Source: an uncultured Collinsella sp.
GTDB taxonomy: Bacteria > Actinomycetota > Coriobacteriia > Coriobacteriales > Coriobacteriaceae
Direction of reading: 5' to 3'
NCBI GenBank assembly: GCA_902475245.1
Contig: CABRYP010000018.1
Span: 1 to 46,666 of the forward strand
DNA length: 46,666 nucleotides
Positions 1 through 10,349 of this stretch are shown one piece after another. The stretch's first letter is position 1; every line of letters starts with the position of its first letter. The notes under the pieces were generated by a model. It searched no databases and was not told the origin of the DNA. It saw nothing but the letters and a program-made list of their open reading frames with translations. The position numbers and the translations under genes are program-made.

Positions 1-972
<972 letters not shown>

Positions 973-1373
973 TATGTTGGGCTTCGAGCCCGTCCGGTCC
1001 TCACAACTATTAGCTGATCGGTTCCGTTCGATTCATATGGTTTTAGTATAGGAAAAGGAATTTCTCGGGGCCGCCTCTCGGCGGCCTTGCGAAAAACAAA
1101 TCCAAGTTAGACCATTTCAAATGGTTCGATGTCTGCCCGGATGCGACACTGATTGTGTCCATCCTCGCAGTATCCGGTTCTCAAGGTGCACGCCCCGCGG
1201 CTCATCCGGTTCCACCGGGCCGCGCGGCAAGGAGATATATTGCCAGACCGGAGGGGCGCCGGGGGCGGGAATCTGGGCGTACACATTTCCTACACATATT
1301 AAAACCCTGCTTACGTTTGCCAGCCGTTCTCTACCGCTCACCGAGGGCCTCTTTATAGTGAAGCGTCATATGG
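973..1373 (-). other. rRNA operon leader and promoter region
   Basis: This 401-base gene-free stretch lies between the phosphohexomutase stop and the 16S 5' end and must contain the rrn promoter and leader on the minus strand. Structures visible are a perfect 7-bp hairpin GGCCGCC-TCTC-GGCGGCC at 1069-1086 and a perfect palindrome ACCATTTCAAATGGT at 1111-1125. Both lie in the presumed leader, where processing or antitermination structures are expected. No tRNA and no credible coding region is seen. Confidence 0.7.
1296..1323 (-). promoter_or_regulatory. candidate rrn promoter
   Basis: On the minus strand CTGGCA (1323-1318) and TAATAT (1301-1296) are separated by 16 bp, a fair sigma70-type pair about 320 bp before the 16S 5' end. 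The -35 box is imperfect and other start sites are possible. Confidence 0.35.
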
Positions 1374-2774
1374 CTAAAGCTGATAGGCTCCCTTAGCCAA
1401 GGCACAGCCGGCATCGAGCAACTCATCGCGCTCCTCCACCGAGAACCCCTCGGCGTATACGCGAACCACCGGTTCGGTCCCGCTGGGGCGGATCAGCAGC
1501 CAGGTGTCATCCTCGAATGCCAAACGTAAACCATCCATATGGCTTACAGCCTGCGGCGCCTTGCCGCAAATCGATTTAGGATTCATGCCAGGAAGCAGCG
1601 TTCGCAGCGATTCGGCGTCTTCGGCCTCAAGGCGCAAATCGCGACGCCCATAGCTCGTCTTACCAAAACTGGCCTCGAGCTGATCGACCAAAACGCCCAA
1701 AGGCGCGCCCGTCTTTGCCATAAGCTCACACAGAATCAGACAAGCAAGGATTCCATCACGCTCAGGCATATGCGCGGCGATGCCGATACCGCCGGCCTCC
1801 TCGCCTCCCATGAGGACGCCGCCCTTCTTCATCTCTGCAGCTATATATTTGAAACCGACCGGCTTAACGGTCACACGACAGCCAAGCGCCTCGGCAATGC
1901 GACGCACTAGCGTCGAGCACGAGAGATTGACGACGACACGCCCCTCCAAATTGCGGAATTGAACGAGGTCGCCCAAAACAAGCGCCATGATTTGATGCGG
2001 ATGAATATATCTACCGCGTTCGTCGACCGCACCGATACGGTCGGCATCGCCGTCGGTCACCAGGCCTGCGCACGCCCCGTCCTCGACAACCGCACGCTCG
2101 CAAGCGTCCACCCACGGCTCAACAGGGTCGGGGCAAATGTCCTCTTGATCGGACGACTGTCCGGCATGAATCTCGTGCACCTCGACGCCTAGCTCCCGCA
2201 GCAGGTCGGCAAGATATCCCTGGGCCGCGCCGCCCATGGGGTCAACTACCACACGCAGGTGAGCGGCTCGAATGGCCTCGGCATCGACAAACGATGCCAC
2301 CGCCTGCATATAGTCAGGAATAATATCCGCGGTGCGATAGCGTTCCTCGATCCCCATCGGCTCGGGGGCCATAGTCTCTTCGAGCTCTTCGATGACATCC
2401 TGATTGGCCGTCGAGCCATCTCCCATGCGCAGCTTAAGGCACAGATACCCCTGCGGATGATGGGATCCCGTCACCATGAGCGCACCGCAGGCCTCGCCGT
2501 CATACGCCGCCGCCCACGTAAGGGCGGGGGTCGGAACAGGCCGAGATGCGAGCACTGCGTCCAATCCGTGAGCGGCAAGCACGCCTGCCGCAAGCTCAGC
2601 GAACTCGCGCGCTAAGGGCCGAGTGTCGAACCCTATATATACCGTTTTGCCCGGATTGGTCTTTTGCCACAACTCGCCGACGGCATCGGCGATACGGGCA
2701 ACGTTATCGGCAGTGAAGTCCTCATCGACGCGAGCGCGCCAACCGTCAGTTCCAAAATGAATTATCGCGCACAC
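1374..2774 (-). CDS. phosphoglucomutase/phosphomannomutase family protein (alpha-D-phosphohexomutase)
   Basis: This enzyme interconverts the 1- and 6-phosphates of a hexose (glucose, mannose or glucosamine) in the cytosol, feeding sugar nucleotides for wall and polysaccharide synthesis. The 466-residue protein has the family marks in order: N-terminal IHFGTDGWRAR, the phosphoserine loop VTGSHHPQG with Ser104, the Mg-binding loop DGDADR (241-246), the sugar loop GGEEAGGIG, and the C-terminal phosphate loop RPSGTEP. I chose the GTG start at 2774 because AGGTG lies 7 bases before it and it sits a few residues before the conserved FGTDGWR; an upstream in-frame ATG at 2858 would add 28 unlikely residues. 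Which hexose it prefers cannot be told from sequence. It stands alone, with the rRNA operon downstream and a terminator upstream. Confidence 0.9.
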   Translation of the reverse strand: MCAIIHFGTDGWRARVDEDFTADNVARIADAVGELWQKTNPGKTVYIGFDTRPLAREFAELAAGVLAAHGLDAVLASRPVPTPALTWAAAYDGEACGALMVTGSHHPQGYLCLKLRMGDGSTANQDVIEELEETMAPEPMGIEERYRTADIIPDYMQAVASFVDAEAIRAAHLRVVVDPMGGAAQGYLADLLRELGVEVHEIHAGQSSDQEDICPDPVEPWVDACERAVVEDGACAGLVTDGDADRIGAVDERGRYIHPHQIMALVLGDLVQFRNLEGRVVVNLSCSTLVRRIAEALGCRVTVKPVGFKYIAAEMKKGGVLMGGEEAGGIGIAAHMPERDGILACLILCELMAKTGAPLGVLVDQLEASFGKTSYGRRDLRLEAEDAESLRTLLPGMNPKSICGKAPQAVSHMDGLRLAFEDDTWLLIRPSGTEPVVRVYAEGFSVEERDELLDAGCALAKGAYQL

Positions 2775-2898
2775 GCGCAGACACCTCGCAGTGTTTGGAT
2801 CATGGTACGCATGAGGTATACCCGCAGCACGCACCCGGCAACCTGCCGGTACCAGCATTCACCATTTGGGCAAATGCTGCCGAGGACATGCAGGCAAT

Positions 2899-2927
2899 AA
2901 AAAAACCGCCCCGTATGGAGCGGTTTT
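2899..2927 (-). terminator. rho-independent terminator of the methyltransferase operon
   Basis: On the minus strand an 11-bp stem (AAAACCGCTCC with GGGGCGGTTTT, one G-T pair, loop ATAC) is followed by a run of T. It lies 5 bases past the stop codon of the homocysteine methyltransferase. Confidence 0.88.
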
Positions 2928-2932
2928 GCCCT

Positions 2933-3826
2933 TTATATATCGAGCGCCTCGGCCATCGCTGCCGTAGTGATTGCCGTGGTTCCACAGCAACTGCCCACCA
3001 TTGCGGCACCGGCATGTCTCCATTCGATGCATGCGCGCGCGAAAGCTTCGGGGTTCTCGTGCCATACGGGGCCATCCTGAGTCTGGACCGGATCGCCTAC
3101 GTTGGGACGCACCGTGACGGGAGTAGTCGCCGATGCAACCATCCTGGGCACCGCCGCGTTCGCGGCCGCAAGCGAACAGCAATTAACACCAACCGAGTTT
3201 GCGCCGTGTTTTTCGGCGTACAAAACGGCTGCCTCGATGTTGAGGCCATCGCCCAACAGGTCGCCTTTATCGTCAACGACAAAACTCACCAGGACAGGCA
3301 TGCCGTCGGCGGCATCTCGGGCGCCGGCAAGCGTGGGCTGCAAATTACGGATAGACGTCACCGTCTCGATCAGCAGACCGTCAACACCAGCATTGAGCAA
3401 GGCGTGCGCCTGTTCGCGCGCAATGCCTCGGATTTCACGATACTCGACAGAGTCTTCGGCAAACCACTCAATACCGATCGGGCCCATCGAGCCCAGTAGC
3501 AGCTGAGGGTGCGCCTGGCGGGCATCGTCGACGGCCCCGCGATTGACCTCCGCCACGGACGGCGCAATCTGATCGTGCTTGAGGGCATAGCTCGATGCCT
3601 GAAAGGTGTTGGTAATGAGCACCTGCGCGCCGGCGGCGACATACAAGCGATGAATACGAGAAACGGTCTGCGGCTCTGCCAGATTCCAAAACGCCGGTGG
3701 AATGTCGGCGGCATCGTACTCACTCAACAGAACACTGCCCATGGGGCCCTGCGCCAACAAGGTCTCGCTCGACAAGCGGCGCGTAAGTTCCTCGGCACCA
3801 AAGCGGTTGTAATAACTCGTATCCAT
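2933..3826 (-). CDS. homocysteine S-methyltransferase family protein
   Basis: The protein is a stand-alone homocysteine-binding TIM barrel of 297 residues, of the MmuM/MetH N-domain type, which transfers a methyl group to homocysteine to make methionine. Visible marks are the N-terminal GPMGSVLL, ITNTFQAS, the first zinc cysteine in GVNCC and the paired cysteines in VGSCCGTT near the C terminus, which complete the zinc thiolate site. The methyl donor (S-methylmethionine, betaine, methylcorrinoid protein or folate) cannot be told; no folate or cobalamin domain is attached. It begins 10 bases after the stop of the DtxR-type regulator and is probably co-transcribed with it, which hints that metal status affects its expression. 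The ATG has only a weak GAGG-like site before it. Confidence 0.87.
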   Translation of the reverse strand: MDTSYYNRFGAEELTRRLSSETLLAQGPMGSVLLSEYDAADIPPAFWNLAEPQTVSRIHRLYVAAGAQVLITNTFQASSYALKHDQIAPSVAEVNRGAVDDARQAHPQLLLGSMGPIGIEWFAEDSVEYREIRGIAREQAHALLNAGVDGLLIETVTSIRNLQPTLAGARDAADGMPVLVSFVVDDKGDLLGDGLNIEAAVLYAEKHGANSVGVNCCSLAAANAAVPRMVASATTPVTVRPNVGDPVQTQDGPVWHENPEAFARACIEWRHAGAAMVGSCCGTTAITTAAMAEALDI

Positions 3827-3836
3827 ATATATCCCG

Positions 3837-4259
3837 CTATTCCTCGACGCTGATTCCCTGCTTTTCGAGATAGGCGAGCCAGCGGTTCATCGTGTCCTCG
3901 GATAGCGCATGCTCCATCATGCAGGCCTCGGAATCGGCTCGCTCAAATTCGACACCAAGCTCCTGAACCAAAAACGTGCGGATGAGGCGATGACGGTACC
4001 AGATAGCCGTACCAACCTCGCGGCCGCGATCGGTCAGGACTACCTTGCCGTAGTGCGATTGCTCGACAAGTTCGGATGCTTTGAGCGCCGAAACCGCTTT
4101 ATTGACCGATGCCTTGGAGACGCCAAGGCGCTGCGCGATGTCGACCGATCGCACGCCGTTGGTTTCCCCCTCTTCGCTTTCAATGCGAACCATGCACTCC
4201 AAGTAGTCTTCGTTCGCCACCGTCAGATGTAGTTCGCGCGAGCTATTTGTCGTATCCAT
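3837..4259 (-). CDS. DtxR/MntR family metal-dependent transcriptional regulator
   Basis: This is a 140-residue winged-helix repressor with an N-terminal DNA-binding domain (about 12-80, recognition helix near VSKASVNKAVSALK) and a dimerisation/metal domain (about 80-140). It lacks the C-terminal SH3-like domain of full DtxR, as in MntR. Putative ligands by alignment with MntR are D18, E21, H90, E116 and H117; the position of MntR E99 is C113, as in DtxR C102. The ATG at 4259 is preferred because AAGGGA precedes it, while an in-frame ATG 21 bases upstream has no such site. It is divergent from pepT and followed after 10 bases by the methyltransferase. Whether it senses Mn or Fe is unclear. Confidence 0.88.
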   Translation of the reverse strand: MDTTNSSRELHLTVANEDYLECMVRIESEEGETNGVRSVDIAQRLGVSKASVNKAVSALKASELVEQSHYGKVVLTDRGREVGTAIWYRHRLIRTFLVQELGVEFERADSEACMMEHALSEDTMNRWLAYLEKQGISVEE

Positions 4260-4312
4260 GATCTTCCGTCCCTTCTGCATTCATTGGCTGATTCTACCCC
4301 ATCCAAGCGTCG

Positions 4313-4332
4313 CGGTATGCCGTGGCATACCG
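4313..4332. promoter_or_regulatory. 20-bp perfect palindrome, candidate operator
   Basis: CGGTATGCC-GT-GGCATACCG has perfect 9-bp arms and lies between the divergent DtxR-type gene and pepT, ending at the edge of a plus-strand extended -10. Its size fits a dimeric repressor site, and the adjacent DtxR-type protein is an obvious candidate to bind it. The sequence itself is only loosely like known DtxR boxes. Confidence 0.55.
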
Positions 4333-4341
4333 TGCTAGAGT
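4333..4341 (+). promoter_or_regulatory. candidate extended -10 promoter of pepT
   Basis: TGCTAGAGT fits an extended -10 (TG-N-TAGAGT) 39 bases before the pepT ATG. The -35 position would fall inside the palindrome at 4313-4332. A near-identical TGTTAGAGTT stands before the MFS gene at 35361. Confidence 0.4.
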
Positions 4342-4379
4342 TCTTGTTGCACACGACGACCAAGATTGGAGCGGTCTTT

Positions 4380-5627
4380 ATGGAAAACACCACCACGAAC
4401 CCCGATGTCCTCGAGCGCTTTTTGCGCTACGTCCAGATCAACACGCAGTCCGAGGATGCAAACTGCGACCAGGTACCCTCGAGCGCCGTTCAGTTTGACC
4501 TTGCCAACGTGCTGGCTGAAGAGCTGCGCGAGCTTGGTGCGGAAGATGCCCACGTGACCGAGCACGCCTATGTCTGCGCGCATATCCCCGCAAGTGTGGG
4601 CGCTGAGGACAAGCCCGCCCTGGGCCTGATCGCCCATCTCGACACCACCGAAGTTGCACCGGGCGCCGGCGTGAAGCCGCACATCGTGCACTACGAAGGC
4701 GGCGACCTGGTCTGCGGCACGGTTGACGGTAAGCCCGTTGCCATGAGTACCGCCAAGCTTCCCGCCCTGAACGACCTCGCGGGTGAGGACCTGGTCTGCA
4801 GCGATGGCACCACGCTGCTGGGCGCGGACGACAAGGCAGGCGTCGCCGAGATCATGTCGCTTGTCGCGCGTATCGCTCAGGACCCTTCTCTGCCCCATCC
4901 CGCACTCGGCATTTGCTTCTGCCCTGACGAGGAGATCGGCCACGGAGCCGAGCTGTTGGATATCGATACCTTTGGCTGCAAGTATGCCTACACGGTCGAC
5001 GGTGGCCCCATCGGCGAGCTGGAGTGGGAGTGCTTTAATGCCGCTGAGGCGACCGTCTGCTTTGAGGGCCAGTCCATCCACCCGGGCGACGCCAAAGGCC
5101 GTATGGTTAACGCAGGCAATCTGTTCTGCGACTTCAACGCGTTGCTCCCCTACGTGCAGCGCCCGGAGTATACGGAAGGCTACGAGGGCTTTTATCACCT
5201 TGAGGGTGTATCTGCAACCGTCGATCACGCCACAGCGCGCTATATCGTCCGCGACCATGACGCAGCCAAGTTCCAGCAGAAACTCGACCTTATTGATGCC
5301 GCCGCCTCGATGCTCAACCAGCGCTTGGGTGACAAGCGCGTGACGGTCGAGATTAAGCAGCAGTATCGAAATATGGCCGAGATCGTTCGTGACTATCCCG
5401 AGCTTATTGATGTTGCCAAGGAAGCCTACCTTGCCTGCGGCGTTGAGCCCCAAGTGCTGCCGATTCGCGGCGGCACCGACGGCGCGCAGCTGTCGTTCCG
5501 CGGTCTGCCCTGCCCCAACCTTTCCACCGGCGGCTATTGCTACCACGGCGTCAACGAGTTTGTCCCGGTCAGTTCGCTCGTCAAGATGACCGACGTCCTG
5601 CAGGAGCTCGTCGCCCGTTTCGCATAA
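4380..5627 (+). CDS. pepT: peptidase T (tripeptide aminopeptidase)
   Basis: This cytosolic dizinc aminopeptidase of the M20B family removes the N-terminal residue of tripeptides in the last steps of peptide use. The 415-residue protein (family about 410) shows the zinc-site blocks in order: GLIAHLDTTE, LLGADDKAG, CPDEEIGHG with the catalytic glutamate, YTVDGG, the lid-domain block SIHPGDAKG, and the C-terminal IRGGTDGAQLSFRG with GGYCYHG. The ATG at 4380 has GGAG 9 bases upstream and begins directly at the conserved N terminus; an in-frame ATG at 4284 would run through the promoter and the palindrome. The gene is monocistronic, ending in a strong terminator. Confidence 0.95.
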   Translation: MENTTTNPDVLERFLRYVQINTQSEDANCDQVPSSAVQFDLANVLAEELRELGAEDAHVTEHAYVCAHIPASVGAEDKPALGLIAHLDTTEVAPGAGVKPHIVHYEGGDLVCGTVDGKPVAMSTAKLPALNDLAGEDLVCSDGTTLLGADDKAGVAEIMSLVARIAQDPSLPHPALGICFCPDEEIGHGAELLDIDTFGCKYAYTVDGGPIGELEWECFNAAEATVCFEGQSIHPGDAKGRMVNAGNLFCDFNALLPYVQRPEYTEGYEGFYHLEGVSATVDHATARYIVRDHDAAKFQQKLDLIDAAASMLNQRLGDKRVTVEIKQQYRNMAEIVRDYPELIDVAKEAYLACGVEPQVLPIRGGTDGAQLSFRGLPCPNLSTGGYCYHGVNEFVPVSSLVKMTDVLQELVARFA

Positions 5628-5655
5628 GCCTGGCTGCATAAGCCCAAAAGACGAA

Positions 5656-5690
5656 TCGCCCCGTCCTCTACAGAGAACGGGGCGGTTTTT
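5656..5690 (+). terminator. rho-independent terminator of pepT
   Basis: An 8-bp GC-rich stem (CGCCCCGT with ACGGGGCG) is followed by GTTTTT, 30 bases after the pepT stop codon. Confidence 0.9.
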
Positions 5691-5731
5691 GATACAAGGG
5701 GAGTAGTCAACATCGCAGGTTGAGCCAACGT

Positions 5732-5878
5732 CAGCGAGCGACGTCCAAGGCGAACAAGTTGGCATGAAAAAGGCAGGGCATTGACCTTCTGGTCATGCCC
5801 TGCCTTTTGAATGACAAATTGTCGCCTTGGACGTCGCGCAGCGTCGAGTCGTTACGGCGTTTGGTAAAACGCCGTAAC
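5732..5878. repeat. structured repeat SR-A, copy 1 (candidate RNA element)
   Basis: This 147-base element folds into three stems. P1 pairs GCGACGTCCAAGGCGA (5738-5753) with TCGCCTTGGACGTCGC (5822-5837), 16 bp. P1 encloses P2 (5755-5821), a long stem with G-A mismatches capped by GACC-TTCT-GGTC. P3 is a 12-bp hairpin at 5851-5878 beginning GTTACGGCG. Copies at 21273 and 41901 keep the fold while changing the sequence on both sides of P1, P2 and P3. P3 abuts the stop codon of the minus-strand LCP gene. The transcribed strand is not settled; sheared G-A pairs would favour plus. Confidence 0.85.
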
Positions 5879-7114
5879 TTAGTAGTTGGCCTCGTAACCG
5901 TTGCCGTCGCCGGTGGGCTGTTCGTAGTAGTCCGAATCGCTCGAATCGCTTGAGCCATCGGAATCGTCAGAGCTGACCGATGAGGTTGCGGTGCCGTTTG
6001 CGTAGTCGTCAGACGTGTTGTTGCTGAGGTCGCCGATCGTAGAGCTGGAGCCGTCGGAAAGACCCATGGTGTTGGGACCCTTGGGATCCTTGCCGGCATC
6101 GACGCGCTCCATCATTTCCTTGAGCTCGTCCTCGTAGACAAAGACGTAGCTCACACCGTCAATCATGGTGCTGTCGTCGGCGTACGAAGGCAGGTTGGCC
6201 GAGTAGATACCGTCGACATCCATACCGCGCATGGCGTTGACCGTAGAGACGATATCCTGAACGCTCATATCGGTCACGAGCATATCGGACAGCGAATTAA
6301 CCAGGCCAAAGATCTTCGTGGCATCGAAGTTATTGAGAATCTGGTTGGCAAGGGCGCCAAGCACCTGACGCTGGTGGCGCATGCGCGTGTAATCGCCGTC
6401 GGCATAGGTGTAGCGGCAGCGGGCATAGGTAAGGGCGGTGGCACCGTCCATATGCTGCTGGCCAGCGGTAATCTTAATATCCAGGTGCTCGGGGTCGTCA
6501 ACATCATCGGTTGCGTTAATGTCGATACCGCCAACCGAATCAATCAGCGCCTGCATACCGTCGAAGCTAACCTCGGCATAGTGGGAAATCTGAACACCGC
6601 ACAGCTCGTTGACCGCCTCGACCATGGCCTCGGCGCCGCCAACGGTATGGCAGGCGTTGATCTTCATGGTCTCGCCCTTGTACTCGACCTTGGTGTCGCG
6701 CGGAACGGAAATGAGCGTCGCCTGCTTTTGCGTGGGGTCGATGCGTGCCAGGATAATCGAGTCGGCACGATACGTATCCTCGCCCGGACGGCCGTCGGTG
6801 CCAAGAAGCAGCACGTAGAACGGATCCTTTGCCTCATCGGTGTCAACCAGAACCCGACGCAGATTGTCAGTAATGACATTAGAATCGCCGAGCTTGCCCA
6901 TAATGGTGGCAAACCACAGGCCGGCAGCGGTAGTGGCACTCAGCAGCACGCCAAGCACGACAATGAGCGCGACGTGACGAATCGTGTGGCTACGGCGACG
7001 TTGACGAGCGCGCTCGGAATAGCGAGCCACGTTATCGCGACTGTAGATCTTGGCCTGCGCACCAGTTGAGGGTCTTCGGGTGGTGGTATCCGCGAGGGGC
7101 TTTTTATTAAACAT
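5879..7114 (-). CDS. LytR-CpsA-Psr (LCP) family cell-wall glycopolymer ligase
   Basis: LCP proteins attach wall teichoic acid or other undecaprenyl-linked polymers to peptidoglycan on the outer face of the membrane. The 411-residue protein has a basic cytoplasmic N terminus (1-46), one membrane segment (about 47-70) and an extracellular LCP domain with the typical LLLGTDGRPGEDTYRADSII block and arginines for polyprenyl-pyrophosphate binding. The last 60 residues are a Ser/Asp-rich low-complexity tail. An ATG at 7114 is chosen, with AGG 6 bases upstream; a TTG two codons earlier is possible. It follows murA by 12 bases, so the two are probably one wall-synthesis operon. Its stop codon lies against hairpin P3 of the structured repeat. 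Confidence 0.9.
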   Translation of the reverse strand: MFNKKPLADTTTRRPSTGAQAKIYSRDNVARYSERARQRRRSHTIRHVALIVVLGVLLSATTAAGLWFATIMGKLGDSNVITDNLRRVLVDTDEAKDPFYVLLLGTDGRPGEDTYRADSIILARIDPTQKQATLISVPRDTKVEYKGETMKINACHTVGGAEAMVEAVNELCGVQISHYAEVSFDGMQALIDSVGGIDINATDDVDDPEHLDIKITAGQQHMDGATALTYARCRYTYADGDYTRMRHQRQVLGALANQILNNFDATKIFGLVNSLSDMLVTDMSVQDIVSTVNAMRGMDVDGIYSANLPSYADDSTMIDGVSYVFVYEDELKEMMERVDAGKDPKGPNTMGLSDGSSSTIGDLSNNTSDDYANGTATSSVSSDDSDGSSDSSDSDYYEQPTGDGNGYEANY

Positions 7115-7126
7115 AGGCAACCTGTA

Positions 7127-8410
7127 TTAGTAGATGACGGGATCGGGGACGGTAGCATGCTCGACATGCGCGCCAAGCGCCTGCAGCTTTTCGACAAACT
7201 GCTCGTAGCCGCGCTTGATGTGATGGATAGCCGAAACCTCGGTCGTCCCGTCGGCGATCAAGCCCGCTACGACGAGGGCCGCTCCGCCGCGCAGATCGGG
7301 CGAGGTAACCTGTGCACCCGAGAAGCCCTTGACGCCATGAATCATGGCATGATGGCTCTCGATACGAATGTCGGCACCCATGCGCACCAGCTCAGAGGCA
7401 AACATAAAGCGATTCTCGAAGATGTTCTCGGTAATAACGGAACTGCCGCCGGAGAGGGCGGAGAGCACCATAATTTGTGCCTGCATGTCGGTCGGGAAGC
7501 CGGGGAACGGAAGCGTCTGGATGTCGACAGGCTTGATACGCTCGGCACGGTTCACATGGACGCCATCCTCGACGCGCTCGCAGTCGATACCCATGAGCTC
7601 CATCTTCTTGAGCACCATACCCAAGTGAATGGGACAAAAGCCCGTGACATCGACACCGCGATCGTCTGCCATCAACGCACCGGCGACGATAAAGGTACCG
7701 GCCTCGATGCGGTCGCCCACTACGCGATGGGTAACAGGATGCAGCTCTTCCACGCCCTCGATGGTCACGACAGGCGTACCGGCGCCAACAATCTTGGCAC
7801 CCATTTCGTTGAGCATGTTGGCGAGATCGACGATCTCGGGCTCGCGGGCGGCATTGTCGATAACCGTGGTGCCCTGCGCGCGCACGGATGCCATAATGAG
7901 GTTCTCGGTCGCACCGACACTGGCAAACTCGAGCGTGACGGTGGTACCGCGCAGGCCCTGAGGCGCGCTGGCGTTGATGTAGCCGTGGGCGGTATCAAAC
8001 TCGACGCCCAGGGCCTCGAGACCCAGAATATGCATGTCGATCTTGCGGGCACCTAGGTTGCAGCCGCCCGGCATGGCGATCTTGGCGCGATGGAAGCGAC
8101 CCAGCAGGGGCCCCATGACGGCGGTGGAAGCACGCATCTTAGCGACGAGCTCATAGGGAGCCTCCCAGGAATCGACCTGAGAGGTATCGATCTCGAGCGT
8201 GTGCTCGTCGAGAACATCGATCGTAGCGCCCATGCCCTTGAGCACCTTGCCCATCACGTGGACATCGGAAATATCGGGCACGTTCTGCAGCGTCGTCTTG
8301 CCCGGCGCCAGAAGCGTTGCCGCCATGAGTTTGAGCGCGGAGTTCTTAGCACCCGAGACGGGCACGGAGCCTCCGATGGCGTGGCCACCCTCAACGCGGA
8401 TAATATCCAA
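7127..8410 (-). CDS. murA: UDP-N-acetylglucosamine 1-carboxyvinyltransferase
   Basis: MurA adds enolpyruvate from PEP to UDP-GlcNAc, the first committed step of peptidoglycan synthesis in the cytosol. The protein is 427 residues (E. coli 419). It shows the N-terminal VSGAKNSALKLM block with Lys22 and the loop GGCNLGARKIDMHI, whose Cys117 is the residue alkylated by fosfomycin, so the enzyme should be sensitive rather than of the Asp-type resistant class. The start is a TTG at 8410 with AAAGGG about 8 bases upstream and the conserved MDIIRVEGG after it. The gene lies between the ATP synthase operon terminator and the LCP gene. Confidence 0.96.
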   Translation of the reverse strand: MDIIRVEGGHAIGGSVPVSGAKNSALKLMAATLLAPGKTTLQNVPDISDVHVMGKVLKGMGATIDVLDEHTLEIDTSQVDSWEAPYELVAKMRASTAVMGPLLGRFHRAKIAMPGGCNLGARKIDMHILGLEALGVEFDTAHGYINASAPQGLRGTTVTLEFASVGATENLIMASVRAQGTTVIDNAAREPEIVDLANMLNEMGAKIVGAGTPVVTIEGVEELHPVTHRVVGDRIEAGTFIVAGALMADDRGVDVTGFCPIHLGMVLKKMELMGIDCERVEDGVHVNRAERIKPVDIQTLPFPGFPTDMQAQIMVLSALSGGSSVITENIFENRFMFASELVRMGADIRIESHHAMIHGVKGFSGAQVTSPDLRGGAALVVAGLIADGTTEVSAIHHIKRGYEQFVEKLQALGAHVEHATVPDPVIY

Positions 8411-8423
8411 GGTCTACCCTTTC

Positions 8424-8462
8424 AAAAAGCATGCCCGGGGTGGCCAAGCCATCCCGGGCATG
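8424..8462 (-). terminator. rho-independent terminator of the atp operon
   Basis: On the minus strand a long stem (CATGCCCGGGATGGC with GCCACCCCGGGCATG, one mismatch) is followed by CTTTTT. It lies between the atpC stop and the murA start. Confidence 0.9.
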
Positions 8463-8498
8463 ATGTGTTCGCAAATGGTCGAACGCTAAATCGTTTGA

Positions 8499-8891
8499 CT
8501 ATTGGGCAAGCTTGAGCTTACACCATGCGATTTCATTATAGAGGTAGGCGCGGCGTGCATCATCCTCCGACAAATTACCCAGCTTCTCTTCAAAACCTTG
8601 AATATCAGCTTTAAGCTTGTCGGCATCGACGGTCGCCAAATCGCAAGCGCGCTCGGCGAGAACGGTCACGACATCGTCCGCAACCTGGGCATAGCCGCCG
8701 GCCACGGCAAACGTGTGGTCGACAGTGCCCATGGCCTTATCGGAAACGCGAACGTAACCGCGGTCGATCGTGCAGATCTCGCTGGAGTGAGCAGGCAGAA
8801 CGCCAAACTCGCCATCCGTGGACGGAATCGACACAAACGCAGCGTCGCCCTCATAGGCGCAGCTCACGGGGCACACGATGCGGATACGCAT
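8499..8891 (-). CDS. atpC: F-type ATP synthase subunit epsilon
   Basis: The epsilon subunit is part of the F1 central stalk and damps ATP hydrolysis. The 130-residue protein has the N-terminal beta sandwich with the signature DGEFGVLPAHS near residue 26 and a C-terminal two-helix region ending in LSEDDARRAYLYNEIAWCKLKLAQ. It begins 3 bases after the atpD stop, has GGGGGAG upstream, and is the last gene of the operon before the terminator. Confidence 0.94.
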   Translation of the reverse strand: MRIRIVCPVSCAYEGDAAFVSIPSTDGEFGVLPAHSSEICTIDRGYVRVSDKAMGTVDHTFAVAGGYAQVADDVVTVLAERACDLATVDADKLKADIQGFEEKLGNLSEDDARRAYLYNEIAWCKLKLAQ

Positions 8892-8894
8892 AAC

Positions 8895-10348
<1,454 letters not shown>

Positions 10349-10349
<1 letters not shown>

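Noticed and set aside
4335..5765. A 476-codon minus-strand frame opposite pepT
   Set aside because: It is a shadow: the plus strand carries a full pepT with ribosome-binding site and terminator, and the antisense product has no recognisable domain.
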